Assembly: GCF_003515705.1 (NCBI RefSeq)
Contig: NZ_QWEH01000005.1
Span: forward strand, 124,001-188,000
Source: Oceanobacillus profundus
Lineage (GTDB): Bacteria; Bacillota; Bacilli; Bacillales; Amphibacillaceae
DNA length: 64,000 nucleotides
Reading direction: 5' to 3'
Shown: one piece after another, positions 18,342 to 26,781 of the stretch
How the letters are laid out: the number at the start of each line of letters is the position of its first letter
How positions within the stretch are numbered: the stretch's first letter is position 1
Program-made: the position numbers and the translations under genes
The notes under the pieces: generated by a model
What the model saw: only the letters and a program-made list of their open reading frames with translations
What the model was told of the DNA's origin: nothing
Database searches by the model: none

Positions 18342-19955
18342 TTAATTACTCCATTTCCAATCAGCAATATTATCCGTTGCCGGCCATCCATGACCATGTA
18401 CATGGATGCGTTGATCACCAATATCCAAATTATCTTTAACAAGGTACAGGTGATCAATATTTACTAGCCAAGCCCACGCAGCATCACCTTGTGCACTTAC
18501 ACCAGTTTCACCATCCCATTGAGCCTTTTTCCAAAATTCGATTGCCTCTTCTTCACCAGAAGCTGCAAGTGCCTGTTCAAAATATGCATCCACAGTTTCG
18601 TTCTCATAATAGCCAGTATTATAATAGTCGATTCCAGCATTATCGCTGCCGTAAATGTTATACATCTCATGTGGGTCGTGACTCCCCCAACCCATCAATA
18701 CAGGACTGGAATACATATGCTGACCGATAACATCCCAGCTTCCGCCCTCGACATTAATTTTAATTCCAAGTGGTTCCATCATATCTGCAACAGCTATTGC
18801 AAGTGATTGTCGTATCGCATCGCTTGCTAAGTAATAAAGGGAGAACTCAGCTTTTAAGCCGTCCTTTTCTAAAATTCCGTCGCCATCAGTATCTTCCCAT
18901 CCAGCTTCTTCTAATAGTGTACGCGCGCGGTCCATATCAGCATCCTCAATAACCGTTTCTGGATTCCACCACGGCAGCCCATCTACAGATGTATAAGCAG
19001 GGGTGCCATATCCTTCTAGCACACCATCTACTAACGCTTGACGATCAACAGCTATGTTTATCGCCTGACGAATTGCTACATCTGCTGTTACGTTATTACC
19101 AATTGGTAAACCGTCCTCTGTAACTTCTCCTGACTCTACAAAAGGAAAGACAATACCACGGTTATCCACTGTTTCTACTGCTTCTAATTTCATGCCAGGA
19201 ACCTCTTGGTTACTAAATGCAGCTGGTATATATGCCATATCTACCTCACCTGCTTGAGCAGCAGCAAAGGAAGCGTCCTCACTTAAGAATAAAAAGGTAA
19301 TCTGTTTAAAATAAGGTTCTGTATCATAATATTCAGGATTAGCCTCAACAATCAATTGCTGTCCTTTATCCCACTGCACAAGCTGAAACGGTCCCGATCC
19401 AATCGGATTCTCAGCATAATCCTCTGTATAGGCATGCTTTGGTACAATCCCTGTTGCTACGAGCGAGTTAACAAATGTGGACTGAGATTGTTTTAGCGTA
19501 AATTCCACCGTATATTCATCTATCGCTTCCACTTTATCGATTACATTAAGATCCACAACAGATGCGTTATCCATTGCCGTTTCAAATGTAAACACAACAT
19601 CTTCAGCGGTTAAAGGTTCTCCATCAGAAAATTTCACATTATCACGTAATGACACCGTCCAAACTTCTCCATCAACTTCATAACCTGTAGCTAAATCATT
19701 TACAATTTCAAGATCATCATCTCTTTTTAAGAGCGTGCTTTGAAATAACGGAGAGCCGTAGCGCCCCCACCCTGTTGTTGGATCAAATCCAGTTTCCGGC
19801 TCCGAACCAAATGCTAATACAAGCTCATCTTTATTTTCTTCCTTCTCATTTGTTGCATCATCTGCTTGATCAGATTCCGACTGTGTACAGCCCGCCAATA
19901 AGATAGTAAAAATAAACATAGTCAACAAGCTAATTCCGATTATTTTTTTATTCAT
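18342..19955 (-). CDS. nikA: Nickel-binding lipoprotein NikA-like (SBP family 5)
   Basis: This 537-residue extracellular solute-binding protein begins with a lipoprotein signal peptide ending LLAGC, then an acidic linker and the family 5 motif FSDGEPLTAEDVVFTFE. It resembles nickel/peptide-binding NikA/CntA proteins and would capture nickel, perhaps as a chelate, for the permease. The nickel assignment rests mainly on nikR at the head of the operon. ATG follows GGAGTG. Confidence 0.87.
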   Translation of the reverse strand: MNKKIIGISLLTMFIFTILLAGCTQSESDQADDATNEKEENKDELVLAFGSEPETGFDPTTGWGRYGSPLFQSTLLKRDDDLEIVNDLATGYEVDGEVWTVSLRDNVKFSDGEPLTAEDVVFTFETAMDNASVVDLNVIDKVEAIDEYTVEFTLKQSQSTFVNSLVATGIVPKHAYTEDYAENPIGSGPFQLVQWDKGQQLIVEANPEYYDTEPYFKQITFLFLSEDASFAAAQAGEVDMAYIPAAFSNQEVPGMKLEAVETVDNRGIVFPFVESGEVTEDGLPIGNNVTADVAIRQAINIAVDRQALVDGVLEGYGTPAYTSVDGLPWWNPETVIEDADMDRARTLLEEAGWEDTDGDGILEKDGLKAEFSLYYLASDAIRQSLAIAVADMMEPLGIKINVEGGSWDVIGQHMYSSPVLMGWGSHDPHEMYNIYGSDNAGIDYYNTGYYENETVDAYFEQALAASGEEEAIEFWKKAQWDGETGVSAQGDAAWAWLVNIDHLYLVKDNLDIGDQRIHVHGHGWPATDNIADWKWSN

Positions 19956-19989
19956 TTATTTCACTCCGATTTTCATTTAATATCCAAAA

Positions 19990-20409
19990 TTAGATTCGCT
20001 CCACAGGAGCTAATGTAAACTTACCGTAGTCGACACCCTTTATACTTGTCAGCTGATTGCTTAGCTGTTGGATGTCTTTCGCTTTTCCTTTTACGATAAT
20101 CAGCTCTAAACAGCTCGCTTGATTCAGATGAAAATGTGTCGTTGCCAAGATATTATCATGCATACGGTGCTGAATCTTTGTAAGCTCATCTACTAAATTT
20201 CGCTGATGGTGATTATAAAATAAAAGAACACTCCCAGCAACAATTTGTTCATCCTGCTCCCATGAGTGCTGTGTTAATGCATCCCGAACCAGGTCACGAA
20301 CTGCTTCCGACCGGTTTTCATACCCTCTTTGTTTCACTAAATCATCAAATTTCCCAAGCAAATGCCCTTCCATTGACACACTAAACCTTTTTAATGAAGA
20401 GTCGTCCAT
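19990..20409 (-). CDS. nikR: Nickel-responsive regulator NikR
   Basis: The 139-residue protein has an N-terminal ribbon-helix-helix domain (RFSVSMEGHLLGKFDDLVKQRGYENRSEAVRDLVR) and a C-terminal ACT-like nickel-binding domain. The four nickel ligands of E. coli NikR are matched in spacing by His81, His92, His94 and Cys100. Nickel-bound NikR represses nickel uptake. It is the first gene of the operon, 34 bp upstream of nikA, with AGGAGGAAATC before its ATG. Confidence 0.94.
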   Translation of the reverse strand: MDDSSLKRFSVSMEGHLLGKFDDLVKQRGYENRSEAVRDLVRDALTQHSWEQDEQIVAGSVLLFYNHHQRNLVDELTKIQHRMHDNILATTHFHLNQASCLELIIVKGKAKDIQQLSNQLTSIKGVDYGKFTLAPVERI

Positions 20410-20484
20410 GATTTCCTCCTTAACTGCTCACCTTGATTACATCAATTAAAAAATTACTTTTACTCTAATTGTATTCCTACATGC

Positions 20485-20515
20485 CAGTAACACGAATTTG
20501 AAAATTCGTAACACT
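20485..20515. promoter_or_regulatory. Putative NikR operator
   Basis: ACGAATTT and AAATTCGT form an 8-bp dyad around GA, flanked by CAGT and ACTG in inverted orientation. It lies 76 bp upstream of nikR. The core ACGAAT...AAATTCGT resembles the E. coli nik operator, which has ACGAAT and AAAATCGT in its dyad. Confidence 0.6.
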
Positions 20516-20594
20516 GATACAACGAAAAAAATCGCACTTTTCACGCGACTTAATAGCTATTCTAATTTATCATTTTGGAATGATGTAGTCAATA

Positions 20595-20620
20595 AATACA
20601 TTATGATTACGTAATGTATT
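20595..20620. promoter_or_regulatory. Perfect 9-bp dyad of unknown function
   Basis: AATACATTA (20595-20603) and TAATGTATT (20612-20620) are perfect inverted arms with an 8-bp spacer, lying upstream of the NikR operator region and away from any T-run. It may be a second operator, possibly for another metal or global regulator. Confidence 0.4.
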
Positions 20621-20764
20621 TTCCATTTTAATGGTGTTATGTTTACATAAAAAAGTGTTACTATGCCACTCATTTTTTTCGATTAGGCTTAGCTTTTCTT
20701 TTTAATCAGTTGCCTTCCATTTGGTCTATTCTCTAAATATAAATAACCCTACTTTAAGTAGATT
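20621..20764. other. Intergenic stretch upstream of the micro-ORF
   Basis: A/T-rich sequence between the dyad and the ribosome site at 20765. I see no gene or convincing hairpin here. Confidence 0.35.
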
Positions 20765-20778
20765 AAAGGAGGTGACAT

Positions 20779-20823
20779 GTGATAATAATCAATCATTTTA
20801 TTAACTTTATGCAATTAATGTAA
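20779..20823 (+). CDS. Possible 14-residue micro-ORF behind a perfect ribosome site
   Basis: AAAGGAGGTGA (20765-20775), a near-perfect anti-16S match, precedes GTG at 20779 which opens a 14-codon frame (MIIINHFINFMQLM) ending TAA. The overlapping ATG at 20777 is followed directly by TGA. It may be a leader peptide of the DUF3189 gene or a decayed start; nothing confirms translation. Confidence 0.3.
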   Translation: MIIINHFINFMQLM

Positions 20824-20856
20824 ATTTGTTAAAAACCTACATCTCTACTCTTTTAT

Positions 20857-21005
20857 TACAAAACTTGGCATTCGTTAATGGGATTCTTAGAAAGTGTATG
20901 ATGCATTCTCTTATGCTTTGAAGTAAAACAAGGCTTTAGACGAATTCCTAGTTGCACTTATGCAGCATATGAAAGTTTACATTCTTATCTGCTAAAAAAG
21001 ACGAA
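20857..21005. repeat. Dispersed intergenic repeat B, copy 1
   Basis: This stretch matches 57179-57318 in ordered blocks: TGGCATTCGT, GATTCTTAGAAA, TTCTC, GCACTTATGCAG, AAAGTTT and TTCTTATCTGC followed by an A-run. Both copies are intergenic. Confidence 0.65.
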
Positions 21006-21037
21006 CTTGGTCACAATAGTAGTGGAGGATGATTATC

Positions 21038-21544
21038 GTGATATTTATATACAATGACTATGGTGGAACACATACAACTTCTCTTGCAGCAGCATATCAT
21101 CTAAAAAAAATCCCGACTGACAAAGTTCTTACAAAAGAGGAGATTATGAGTGTAGATTATTTTAACAAATTAACAAAACACGATCTTGGAAAATTAATAT
21201 TTCATGGATTAGATGAAGATGGAAATGCTGTTTATACCATAGGCAGAAAAGATAATAAATATGTTGTGCCAGCAATACAAAATCTTATTGAGCTATTACA
21301 GGAAAAATATAATTTTAATGAAAAAATAGTAATATCCAACACTTCACCGACCGTACCTATAGCTATGTCAATTGGAGGATTTTTCTCTAGAGGTCTACAC
21401 ATTGACTTTATCGGCGTTCCATTACTTATAGCAGGTGCTAAACAGTGCTGTAATCAGATTAATCGATTAGTTGAACAGACCAAGAAAGCAAGTATTTCTA
21501 GAAATAGTAAAATTGTTGTTTTAGAAAATAAATCGTTCAATTAA
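21038..21544 (+). CDS. DUF3189 family protein
   Basis: The roughly 168-residue product opens VIFIYNDYGGTHTTSLAAAYHL, the N-terminal signature I associate with DUF3189, whose function is unknown. The protein looks cytosolic and includes a conserved-looking GLHIDFIGVPLLIAGAKQCC segment. GTG at 21038 is chosen because GGAGG overlaps the ATG at 21029 and is correctly spaced from the GTG. A small membrane protein follows 36 bp downstream, likely co-transcribed. Confidence 0.7.
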   Translation: MIFIYNDYGGTHTTSLAAAYHLKKIPTDKVLTKEEIMSVDYFNKLTKHDLGKLIFHGLDEDGNAVYTIGRKDNKYVVPAIQNLIELLQEKYNFNEKIVISNTSPTVPIAMSIGGFFSRGLHIDFIGVPLLIAGAKQCCNQINRLVEQTKKASISRNSKIVVLENKSFN

Positions 21545-21580
21545 TGCTTCTAGTATTTAACATGAAAGGAATCGATTCTC

Positions 21581-21871
21581 ATGGACTACCCAACCATTCA
21601 CACAAATTTCTGGGACGGAGTTATTGCTGTACCAGCTGTCGTGTTATTAACCCAATGTTTTAAAGTATTTCCTGTTCCACGTCAATACTTTCCTACCATA
21701 GCAAGCATTATTGGGTTTATTATTTCCATCTTTATTAGTCATAGAGGAGATTTATGGGCTGGTATATTTATGGGGGCTTTTTATGGTGCTGCGGCAGTAG
21801 GTACCTATTCTTCATTGAAAACTACTTGGTTAGCTTTTAAATATAGAAAGAGAAAGCCTAAGTCCCCATAG
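21581..21871 (+). CDS. Small membrane protein of unknown function
   Basis: The 96-residue product has about two or three hydrophobic segments (VIAVPAVVLLTQCF, IASIIGFIISIFIS, LWAGIFMGAFYGAAAVGTY) and ends in a basic tail KYRKRKPKSP. Size and layout recall phage-type holins, but no lysis gene is nearby. AAAGGA lies upstream of ATG at wide spacing. It follows DUF3189 and may share its transcript. Confidence 0.6.
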   Translation: MDYPTIHTNFWDGVIAVPAVVLLTQCFKVFPVPRQYFPTIASIIGFIISIFISHRGDLWAGIFMGAFYGAAAVGTYSSLKTTWLAFKYRKRKPKSP

Positions 21872-21992
21872 GCGTAAACAGTTCTTTAAAGATTGAAACT
21901 ATCCATCCCGCTAAATAAACTCCGTTCTAAACAACAACCAACATCTAGTGGCAAATAAAATAATACGAAATATACTGCGGCATAACAGCGTG

Positions 21993-22535
21993 CTATTCTT
22001 CCAGCATTGCCTCCGCTTTAGTTGTCTCAACAGTGCCATGTGGATGATGTGGGGGGGCATATATTGTATAAAGCTTTAATGGAATATTGCCTGTATTGAT
22101 TACATTATGCCATGTTCCAGCAGGCACCATAATTGCTGTATCGTCGTATACTCTTCTTTCAAAATTCAAGTTATTACTGCTTTTCCCCATTCTTACAATC
22201 CCCTGTCCTTGCTCTATTCGCAGGAATTGATCGGTATCTGGATGTATTTCTAAACCAATATCATCACCAACATGAATACTCATTAATGTAACTTGCATGT
22301 GCTCTCCTGTCCATATAGCAGTACGATACGTATTATTATTTCGTGTAGCCTTATTAATATTTATAACAAACGGTTGTGGTCCATAATCCTTCACTCGGAA
22401 ATCTTCTTTTTTTTGTAATTGTTCATTCATTAGACTTCCATAATAAAACGGTCTTTCGTAAGGATAATGCGGTATGTTCGTAAAGTAAGGCAGAGGATAC
22501 GGATAAAAATAGTACACTTTACTCATTCCCTTCAT
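21993..22535 (-). CDS. Cupin domain protein
   Basis: The 180-residue protein has a Tyr/Pro-rich N-terminus (YYFYPYPLPYFTNIPHYPYERPFYYG) and a single cupin barrel with metal-site residues in GLEIHPDTDQFLRIEQGQG and VPAGTWHNVINTGN, ending APPHHPHGTVE. The fold suits a small-molecule isomerase, dioxygenase or binding protein; the reaction is unknown. The aromatic N-terminus resembles spore-coat-associated extensions, a guess. Start choice between ATG 22535 and the ATG three codons later is uncertain. Confidence 0.75.
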   Translation of the reverse strand: MKGMSKVYYFYPYPLPYFTNIPHYPYERPFYYGSLMNEQLQKKEDFRVKDYGPQPFVININKATRNNNTYRTAIWTGEHMQVTLMSIHVGDDIGLEIHPDTDQFLRIEQGQGIVRMGKSSNNLNFERRVYDDTAIMVPAGTWHNVINTGNIPLKLYTIYAPPHHPHGTVETTKAEAMLEE

Positions 22536-22690
22536 TCTATTCCAAATTTATTGTATGAGGCATGTTTAAGTAACGTGCCTATATGAATAAAAACATCCGT
22601 TTTAAAGTTATTTAATTATTTCCCATAAATAATTTTTATACATTAGTATTTACAAAGGCTTATAAACACTGGTATGATAGCATATGTTTC

Positions 22691-22729
22691 ACGTGGTTCG
22701 AAACCATCCCACGATAAAAAACTAAGGAG
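22691..22729 (+). ncRNA. preQ1-I riboswitch
   Basis: CGTGG (22692-22696) pairs with CCACG around the loop TTCGAAACCATC, followed by ATAAAAAACTAA, which is identical to the 3' tail of the B. subtilis queC preQ1-I aptamer. The tail runs into AAGGAG, the queT ribosome site, so ligand binding should sequester translation initiation. It lies directly upstream of a queuosine-precursor transporter gene. Confidence 0.93.
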
Positions 22730-22739
22730 AGAGATTAAC

Positions 22740-23225
22740 ATGAAAGTAAGAACTCTTGTGGTGAATGCGTTAATAGCTGCTTTATATATTGCTGTATCCG
22801 CACTCATTGTTCCATTCGGATTTACAAATATCCAATTCCGCATTTCTGAAGTATTTAACCATCTTATTGTATTTGATAAGCGCTACTTCTTTGGAATTGT
22901 AATAGGGGTATTTTTATATAACCTATTATTTTCACCTTTAGGTTGGTTTGATTTAGTCTTTGGTGTAGCACACTCTGCAATTTCATTAGCTATTATCATT
23001 CTACTAGCAAAATATATAAAAAATATATGGGTGCTGCTTGCTGCGAATACCATTGTCTTTACATTCAATATGTTCATTATTGCATTTGAATTGAAGCTTG
23101 CTTTACAATTCCCGTTCCTGTTGACCTGGTATACAACAGCCGTCGGTGAGTTCGTTGTATTAGCTATCGGTATCCCAATTATATATGCCCTGAATAAGCG
23201 ATTAAAATTTAATCGTCTAATGTAA
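22740..23225 (+). CDS. queT: QueT family queuosine-precursor transporter
   Basis: The 161-residue integral membrane protein has about five or six helices and conserved charged loops (RISEVFNHLIVFDKRYFFGIVIG, PLGWFDLVFGVAHS) of the QueT/DUF988 group, thought to be substrate-binding components of ECF-type importers for preQ0/preQ1. The ATG at 22740 follows the riboswitch-embedded AAGGAG; an upstream in-frame ATG lies before the aptamer and is not used. The riboswitch makes the substrate assignment firm. Confidence 0.93.
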   Translation: MKVRTLVVNALIAALYIAVSALIVPFGFTNIQFRISEVFNHLIVFDKRYFFGIVIGVFLYNLLFSPLGWFDLVFGVAHSAISLAIIILLAKYIKNIWVLLAANTIVFTFNMFIIAFELKLALQFPFLLTWYTTAVGEFVVLAIGIPIIYALNKRLKFNRLM

Positions 23226-23262
23226 ATAACCTCCTCGTTCGTTCACGAATGAGGAGGTTATT
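23225..23262 (+). terminator. Terminator of queT
   Basis: AATAACCTCCTC and GAGGAGGTTATT are perfect 12-bp arms followed by TTATTT. Confidence 0.82.
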
Positions 23263-23327
23263 TTATTTCCATCATCCACAGATTTTGCTTATACTTAGGT
23301 TACGTAAAATCGGAAAGGATGGATAGC

Positions 23328-24095
23328 ATGATTGTTCGAGAACGCAATCAAGAATTAATATTGATTCAGCAGGATCACCATGCAGCTATTTCCGGTGATA
23401 TTGTGAAACAATGGAAGAAAGATTACTTTTTAGGAGACGGTTTACGAAGCTCGGTTGAATTCGCAGCATATCAGCATGACTGTGGCTGGAAGGAGTTTGA
23501 CAAACAGCCATTTCTGAACGACAAAAAAGCAATACCCTACTCTTTTTTCGATTTTCCGATCTTACCGAAAATCGTTCTTTATAAGCATGGGATTGATGTG
23601 GTCCAACAAGTAGATTCATACGCTGCACTTCTATGCAGTGAACACTATAAACGCTTCCTTTTAAATCACACTTCTCTAGAAGCCCAGGAATTTGTTACAG
23701 CAGAAAACACACGGCAGCAATCAATTATTGCCACTTTAAACGAATTCAACAAACGTTTGTTTAATTTTCATTATGGGCTTATTCAGTTTAGTGATAACCT
23801 TTCTTTGTATCTTTGTTTGAATGAACCGGGCATTGCAATGAATGCCGGACATTCCTTTTTTAAAGATGGGATTCCCATGAATCAAGCATTGCACGAATTT
23901 TGCGACGAACACTTACAGTTACACTGGAAAAATGAGAACACAGTCGTATTAGATGACTTCCCATTTGAACAGCCGTTTGACGTCGTTATTAAACAAAAAG
24001 CAATACCAAAAGCCGATCTTTCAGCTAAAGGATTAATCGCTAGCTACGAGGAAGCAACCTTTGAAGAATGGAACGTAACGATCACCACTTTGTAA
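23328..24095 (+). CDS. DUF3891 family protein
   Basis: The 255-residue protein resembles DUF3891: QQDHHAAISGDIVKQW near the N-terminus, then AAYQHDCGWKEFD with an HD-like pair and GIDVVQQVDSYAALLCSEHYKRFL. The histidine/aspartate pattern hints at a metal-dependent hydrolase, unproven. The ATG at 23328 has GGAAAGG nine bases upstream; the ATG at 23319 overlaps that site. It is monocistronic. Confidence 0.75.
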   Translation: MIVRERNQELILIQQDHHAAISGDIVKQWKKDYFLGDGLRSSVEFAAYQHDCGWKEFDKQPFLNDKKAIPYSFFDFPILPKIVLYKHGIDVVQQVDSYAALLCSEHYKRFLLNHTSLEAQEFVTAENTRQQSIIATLNEFNKRLFNFHYGLIQFSDNLSLYLCLNEPGIAMNAGHSFFKDGIPMNQALHEFCDEHLQLHWKNENTVVLDDFPFEQPFDVVIKQKAIPKADLSAKGLIASYEEATFEEWNVTITTL

Positions 24096-24105
24096 CCAAC
24101 AAAAA

Positions 24106-24144
24106 GAGCTGAACAGCTAGCCTCTTCCAGAGGATGTTCAGCTC
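24106..24144 (-). terminator. Terminator between DUF3891 gene and metA
   Basis: GAGCTGAACA and TGTTCAGCTC are perfect arms. The minus strand continues TTTTTG, so it chiefly serves metA, and it may also stop the convergent gene. Confidence 0.8.
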
Positions 24145-24156
24145 GAATTTCTTTGG

Positions 24157-25065
24157 TTAATCCCATTCATATGGTGTTGTTTGGTAGACATAATAATTCA
24201 GCCAATTCGAGAACAATAAACTACAATGACTTTTCCATCGATGTAATGGCTTTTCATTTGGATCATCGTTCGGGAAGTAGTTCTCTGGCAATTGTGTTAG
24301 AATACCTCTCTGATGGTCCCGATGATATTCTTCTGCCAATGTACTTGCACTATATTCAAGATGACCTGTTGCCATTATATTCTTACCGTCTTTAGAGGAC
24401 ATTAAGAAAATACCTGCCTTATCGGAATGGGCCAGGATTTGCAGTTCTGAATGGTTTGCGATCTCCTCATACGAAATATCGGTATATCTAGAGTGTGGCG
24501 CAAGGAAATAATCATCAAATCCACGCACGAGATTCTCATTTCGGTGTAATACCTCATGTTCAAAAATACCAAAGCATTTTTCCGGTAATTCATGCTTATT
24601 AATCCCATAATGGTGATACAAAGCCGCCTGCGCACCCCAGCAAATATGCAATGTCGATGTAACATTTTCTTTTGACCAATTCATAATCTCTTGTAATTCT
24701 TCCCAGTAATCCACTTCTTCAAATGAAAGATGCTCAACAGGCGATCCTGTAATAATCATTCCATCGAACCGCTTCTCTTTAATGTCAGAAAACGGTTTAT
24801 AAAAGGTGTCCAAATGATATTTACTCGTATTTTTTGAATCATGTGTCGTCATCTTCAAAAATGAGACGTTTACCTGGATTGGCGTATTCCCAAGATAACG
24901 AAGGAGATGTGCTTCTGTTTTTTGCTTTTCAGGCATCAAATTGACAATTAATATATTAAGTGGCCGAATATCCTGCGTAACCGCGCGCTCTTCTTCCATT
25001 ACAAATATATTCTCCTGCTCAAGAATCTCCTTCGCCGGCAATTGTGCCGGTATTCTAATTGGCAT
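24157..25065 (-). CDS. metA: Homoserine O-acetyltransferase MetA
   Basis: This 302-residue enzyme activates homoserine for methionine synthesis. The nucleophile is Cys142 (HICWGAQA) and the His235/Glu237 pair lies in TGHLEY, as in the MetA family. Glu111 in TGSPVEHL is the residue known in Bacillus MetA to select acetyl-CoA over succinyl-CoA, so acetylation is predicted. Upstream I see a plausible sigma-A promoter but no SAM riboswitch, so control is unclear. GAGGGGGATAG precedes the ATG. Confidence 0.94.
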   Translation of the reverse strand: MPIRIPAQLPAKEILEQENIFVMEEERAVTQDIRPLNILIVNLMPEKQKTEAHLLRYLGNTPIQVNVSFLKMTTHDSKNTSKYHLDTFYKPFSDIKEKRFDGMIITGSPVEHLSFEEVDYWEELQEIMNWSKENVTSTLHICWGAQAALYHHYGINKHELPEKCFGIFEHEVLHRNENLVRGFDDYFLAPHSRYTDISYEEIANHSELQILAHSDKAGIFLMSSKDGKNIMATGHLEYSASTLAEEYHRDHQRGILTQLPENYFPNDDPNEKPLHRWKSHCSLLFSNWLNYYVYQTTPYEWD

Positions 25066-25129
25066 TTTTATTCTATCCCCCTCAGGAAAAATACTGTTAA
25101 GTTATTATTCATTGTAAAGCCTATAATAA

Positions 25130-25266
25130 AAAATTCAAGTTAAAAGTTTAGCTATATTTCGATAATTTCGTTTACTAGGTGAGGAAAAAGCTTTTCCCTT
25201 ATTGAGAGGAGCGCGCTTGTAAGGGGAGATCGCATTTCACCGTGGATTGATGGCCCGATTTGGAGT
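25130..25266. other. Intergenic sequence upstream of metA
   Basis: Part of the 382-bp gap between metA and yfkAB. It contains no supported gene; most of the remainder is the inverted-repeat element that follows. Confidence 0.35.
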
Positions 25267-25432
25267 GAAGCTGAGACAAAAGTATTTTTATGAAATAAAA
25301 ACCGAACATGACTGGTGCAAATAACTCGCTCCGGAAATATACTTCGCACATCCAGAGGCGGCTATATTTCCTACGCTAAGCTTATGCATCGTTCGTCTTT
25401 AACATTAAACACTTTTGTTATGTCCCAGCTTC
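25267..25432. repeat. MITE-like inverted-repeat element C
   Basis: GAAGCTGAGACA at the left end and TGTCCCAGCTTC at the right end are imperfect terminal inverted repeats that extend inward (AAAGT and ACTTTT, AAAACCGAACATGAC against GTTCGTCTTT). The 166-bp element has no transposase and lies between two genes. Confidence 0.6.
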
Positions 25433-25447
25433 TTCTCAAAACAAAAA

Positions 25448-26572
25448 TTAAAGACTAATTGTTGCTTTTCGTTTTTGAAAATCAACATCTGAATAATAAG
25501 CATTTTTCACTAAAACATTCGGGCCAAGACATTTTACTGCAGGACAATGACAGTTTAAGCTTTTAGCAGTTCTCGTATCCATCCAACGCTTATATGATTC
25601 CAGCAAAGAAGTCGTTTGTATGTTCCCTAAAGATGGCTCGTCACCGAAATCTGTTACAATGACTTCACCTGTAAAAATATTTACATTTAAGCGTGACCTT
25701 CCGTCTGGATCATTTCTAACTGTCACATTTTTTTCTTTGTAGAGGCGATTCAACAATGCTAAGTCCGCTGCATTTGCACTACAAGCATAGAACGGCAATG
25801 TTCCAAATAGCATCCACATATCGGGATTTCGGTGCTCTAATAGACGCTCAATTGCTGTCCGCATTTCGTCTAGACTTAACGTTTCCATTGTGCTCGCAAA
25901 GTCGACCGGATACATTGGATGCACTTCATGTCTTGCACAACCCATTTCATTAATATGATCATGAATTTGTTCCAAATAAGGATATGTCCGCTTGTTCAGC
26001 ATTGTTTCTGCTGAAACCATGACACCATTAGCTGAGAGGCGTTGCGAATTTTCTACTAAACGGTCAAAATATTTTATTCGATTTTCCAGCGAGGGTTTAC
26101 GTTCCATCATCGCAAATCCAGTTTGAGCAAACTCCTCAGCAGTTCCCCAGTTATGCGAAATATGTAGCACATCAAGAAACGGAATAATTTCCTCATAGCG
26201 CTCGAATGGCAGTGTTAAATTAGAGTTCATCTGTGTTTTAACACCACGACGATGCGCATATTCAAGTAAAGGAATAACATAGTTACGAACCAACTTTTTA
26301 TTCATCATCGGTTCTCCACCCGTAATACTTAGTGTGCGGAGCTTCGGAATCTCATCCAAACGCTTCAGAATCAACTCAATTGGCAACGCATCTGGATCAC
26401 TGCTTTGCAATGTATATCCTACCGCACAGTGAGCACAGCGCATATTACACATGTTAGTTGTTGTAAATTCGATATTCGATAAAGTCATTTCACCATATTC
26501 TTCTACATCCATATAAGCTTCCCACGGATCATTTAAAGGTGTTATTAAAGGTTGCGTCACCTTTGTTGTCAT
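25448..26572 (-). CDS. yfkAB: Radical SAM/CxCxxxxC protein YfkAB
   Basis: The 374-residue protein has a radical SAM cluster motif CNMRCAHC, a SAM-binding GGEP motif and a C-terminal CHCPAVKC that could hold an auxiliary cluster, matching the YfkAB family. Its substrate is unknown. In B. subtilis the gene was once annotated as two (yfkA and yfkB); here it is a single intact frame. It appears monocistronic. Confidence 0.88.
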   Translation of the reverse strand: MTTKVTQPLITPLNDPWEAYMDVEEYGEMTLSNIEFTTTNMCNMRCAHCAVGYTLQSSDPDALPIELILKRLDEIPKLRTLSITGGEPMMNKKLVRNYVIPLLEYAHRRGVKTQMNSNLTLPFERYEEIIPFLDVLHISHNWGTAEEFAQTGFAMMERKPSLENRIKYFDRLVENSQRLSANGVMVSAETMLNKRTYPYLEQIHDHINEMGCARHEVHPMYPVDFASTMETLSLDEMRTAIERLLEHRNPDMWMLFGTLPFYACSANAADLALLNRLYKEKNVTVRNDPDGRSRLNVNIFTGEVIVTDFGDEPSLGNIQTTSLLESYKRWMDTRTAKSLNCHCPAVKCLGPNVLVKNAYYSDVDFQKRKATISL

Positions 26573-26781
26573 GTATGAATCTTCCTTTCTATATGAAGCA
26601 ATCCATACTTTATTCTACCACTTTTCATGGTATATGCATGGGAATAAAATCATATGACTATAAATTTAACGTTATCGCTCTAGCATTCACTTTTAATACG
26701 GATATTCATTACTAATTGACTTTGGGGCAACTAGGTCTACTCAGAAGTGTGTTGTTTCTTTAACATCTTAAATCCTATAAA

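Noticed and set aside
22674-22739. Longer queT start upstream of the riboswitch
   Set aside because: It would translate the preQ1 aptamer; the correct start follows the aptamer-embedded ribosome site.
25066-25266. SAM (S-box) riboswitch upstream of metA
   Set aside because: None of the conserved S-box core sequences or a terminator before metA was found; only a simple promoter-like pair is visible.
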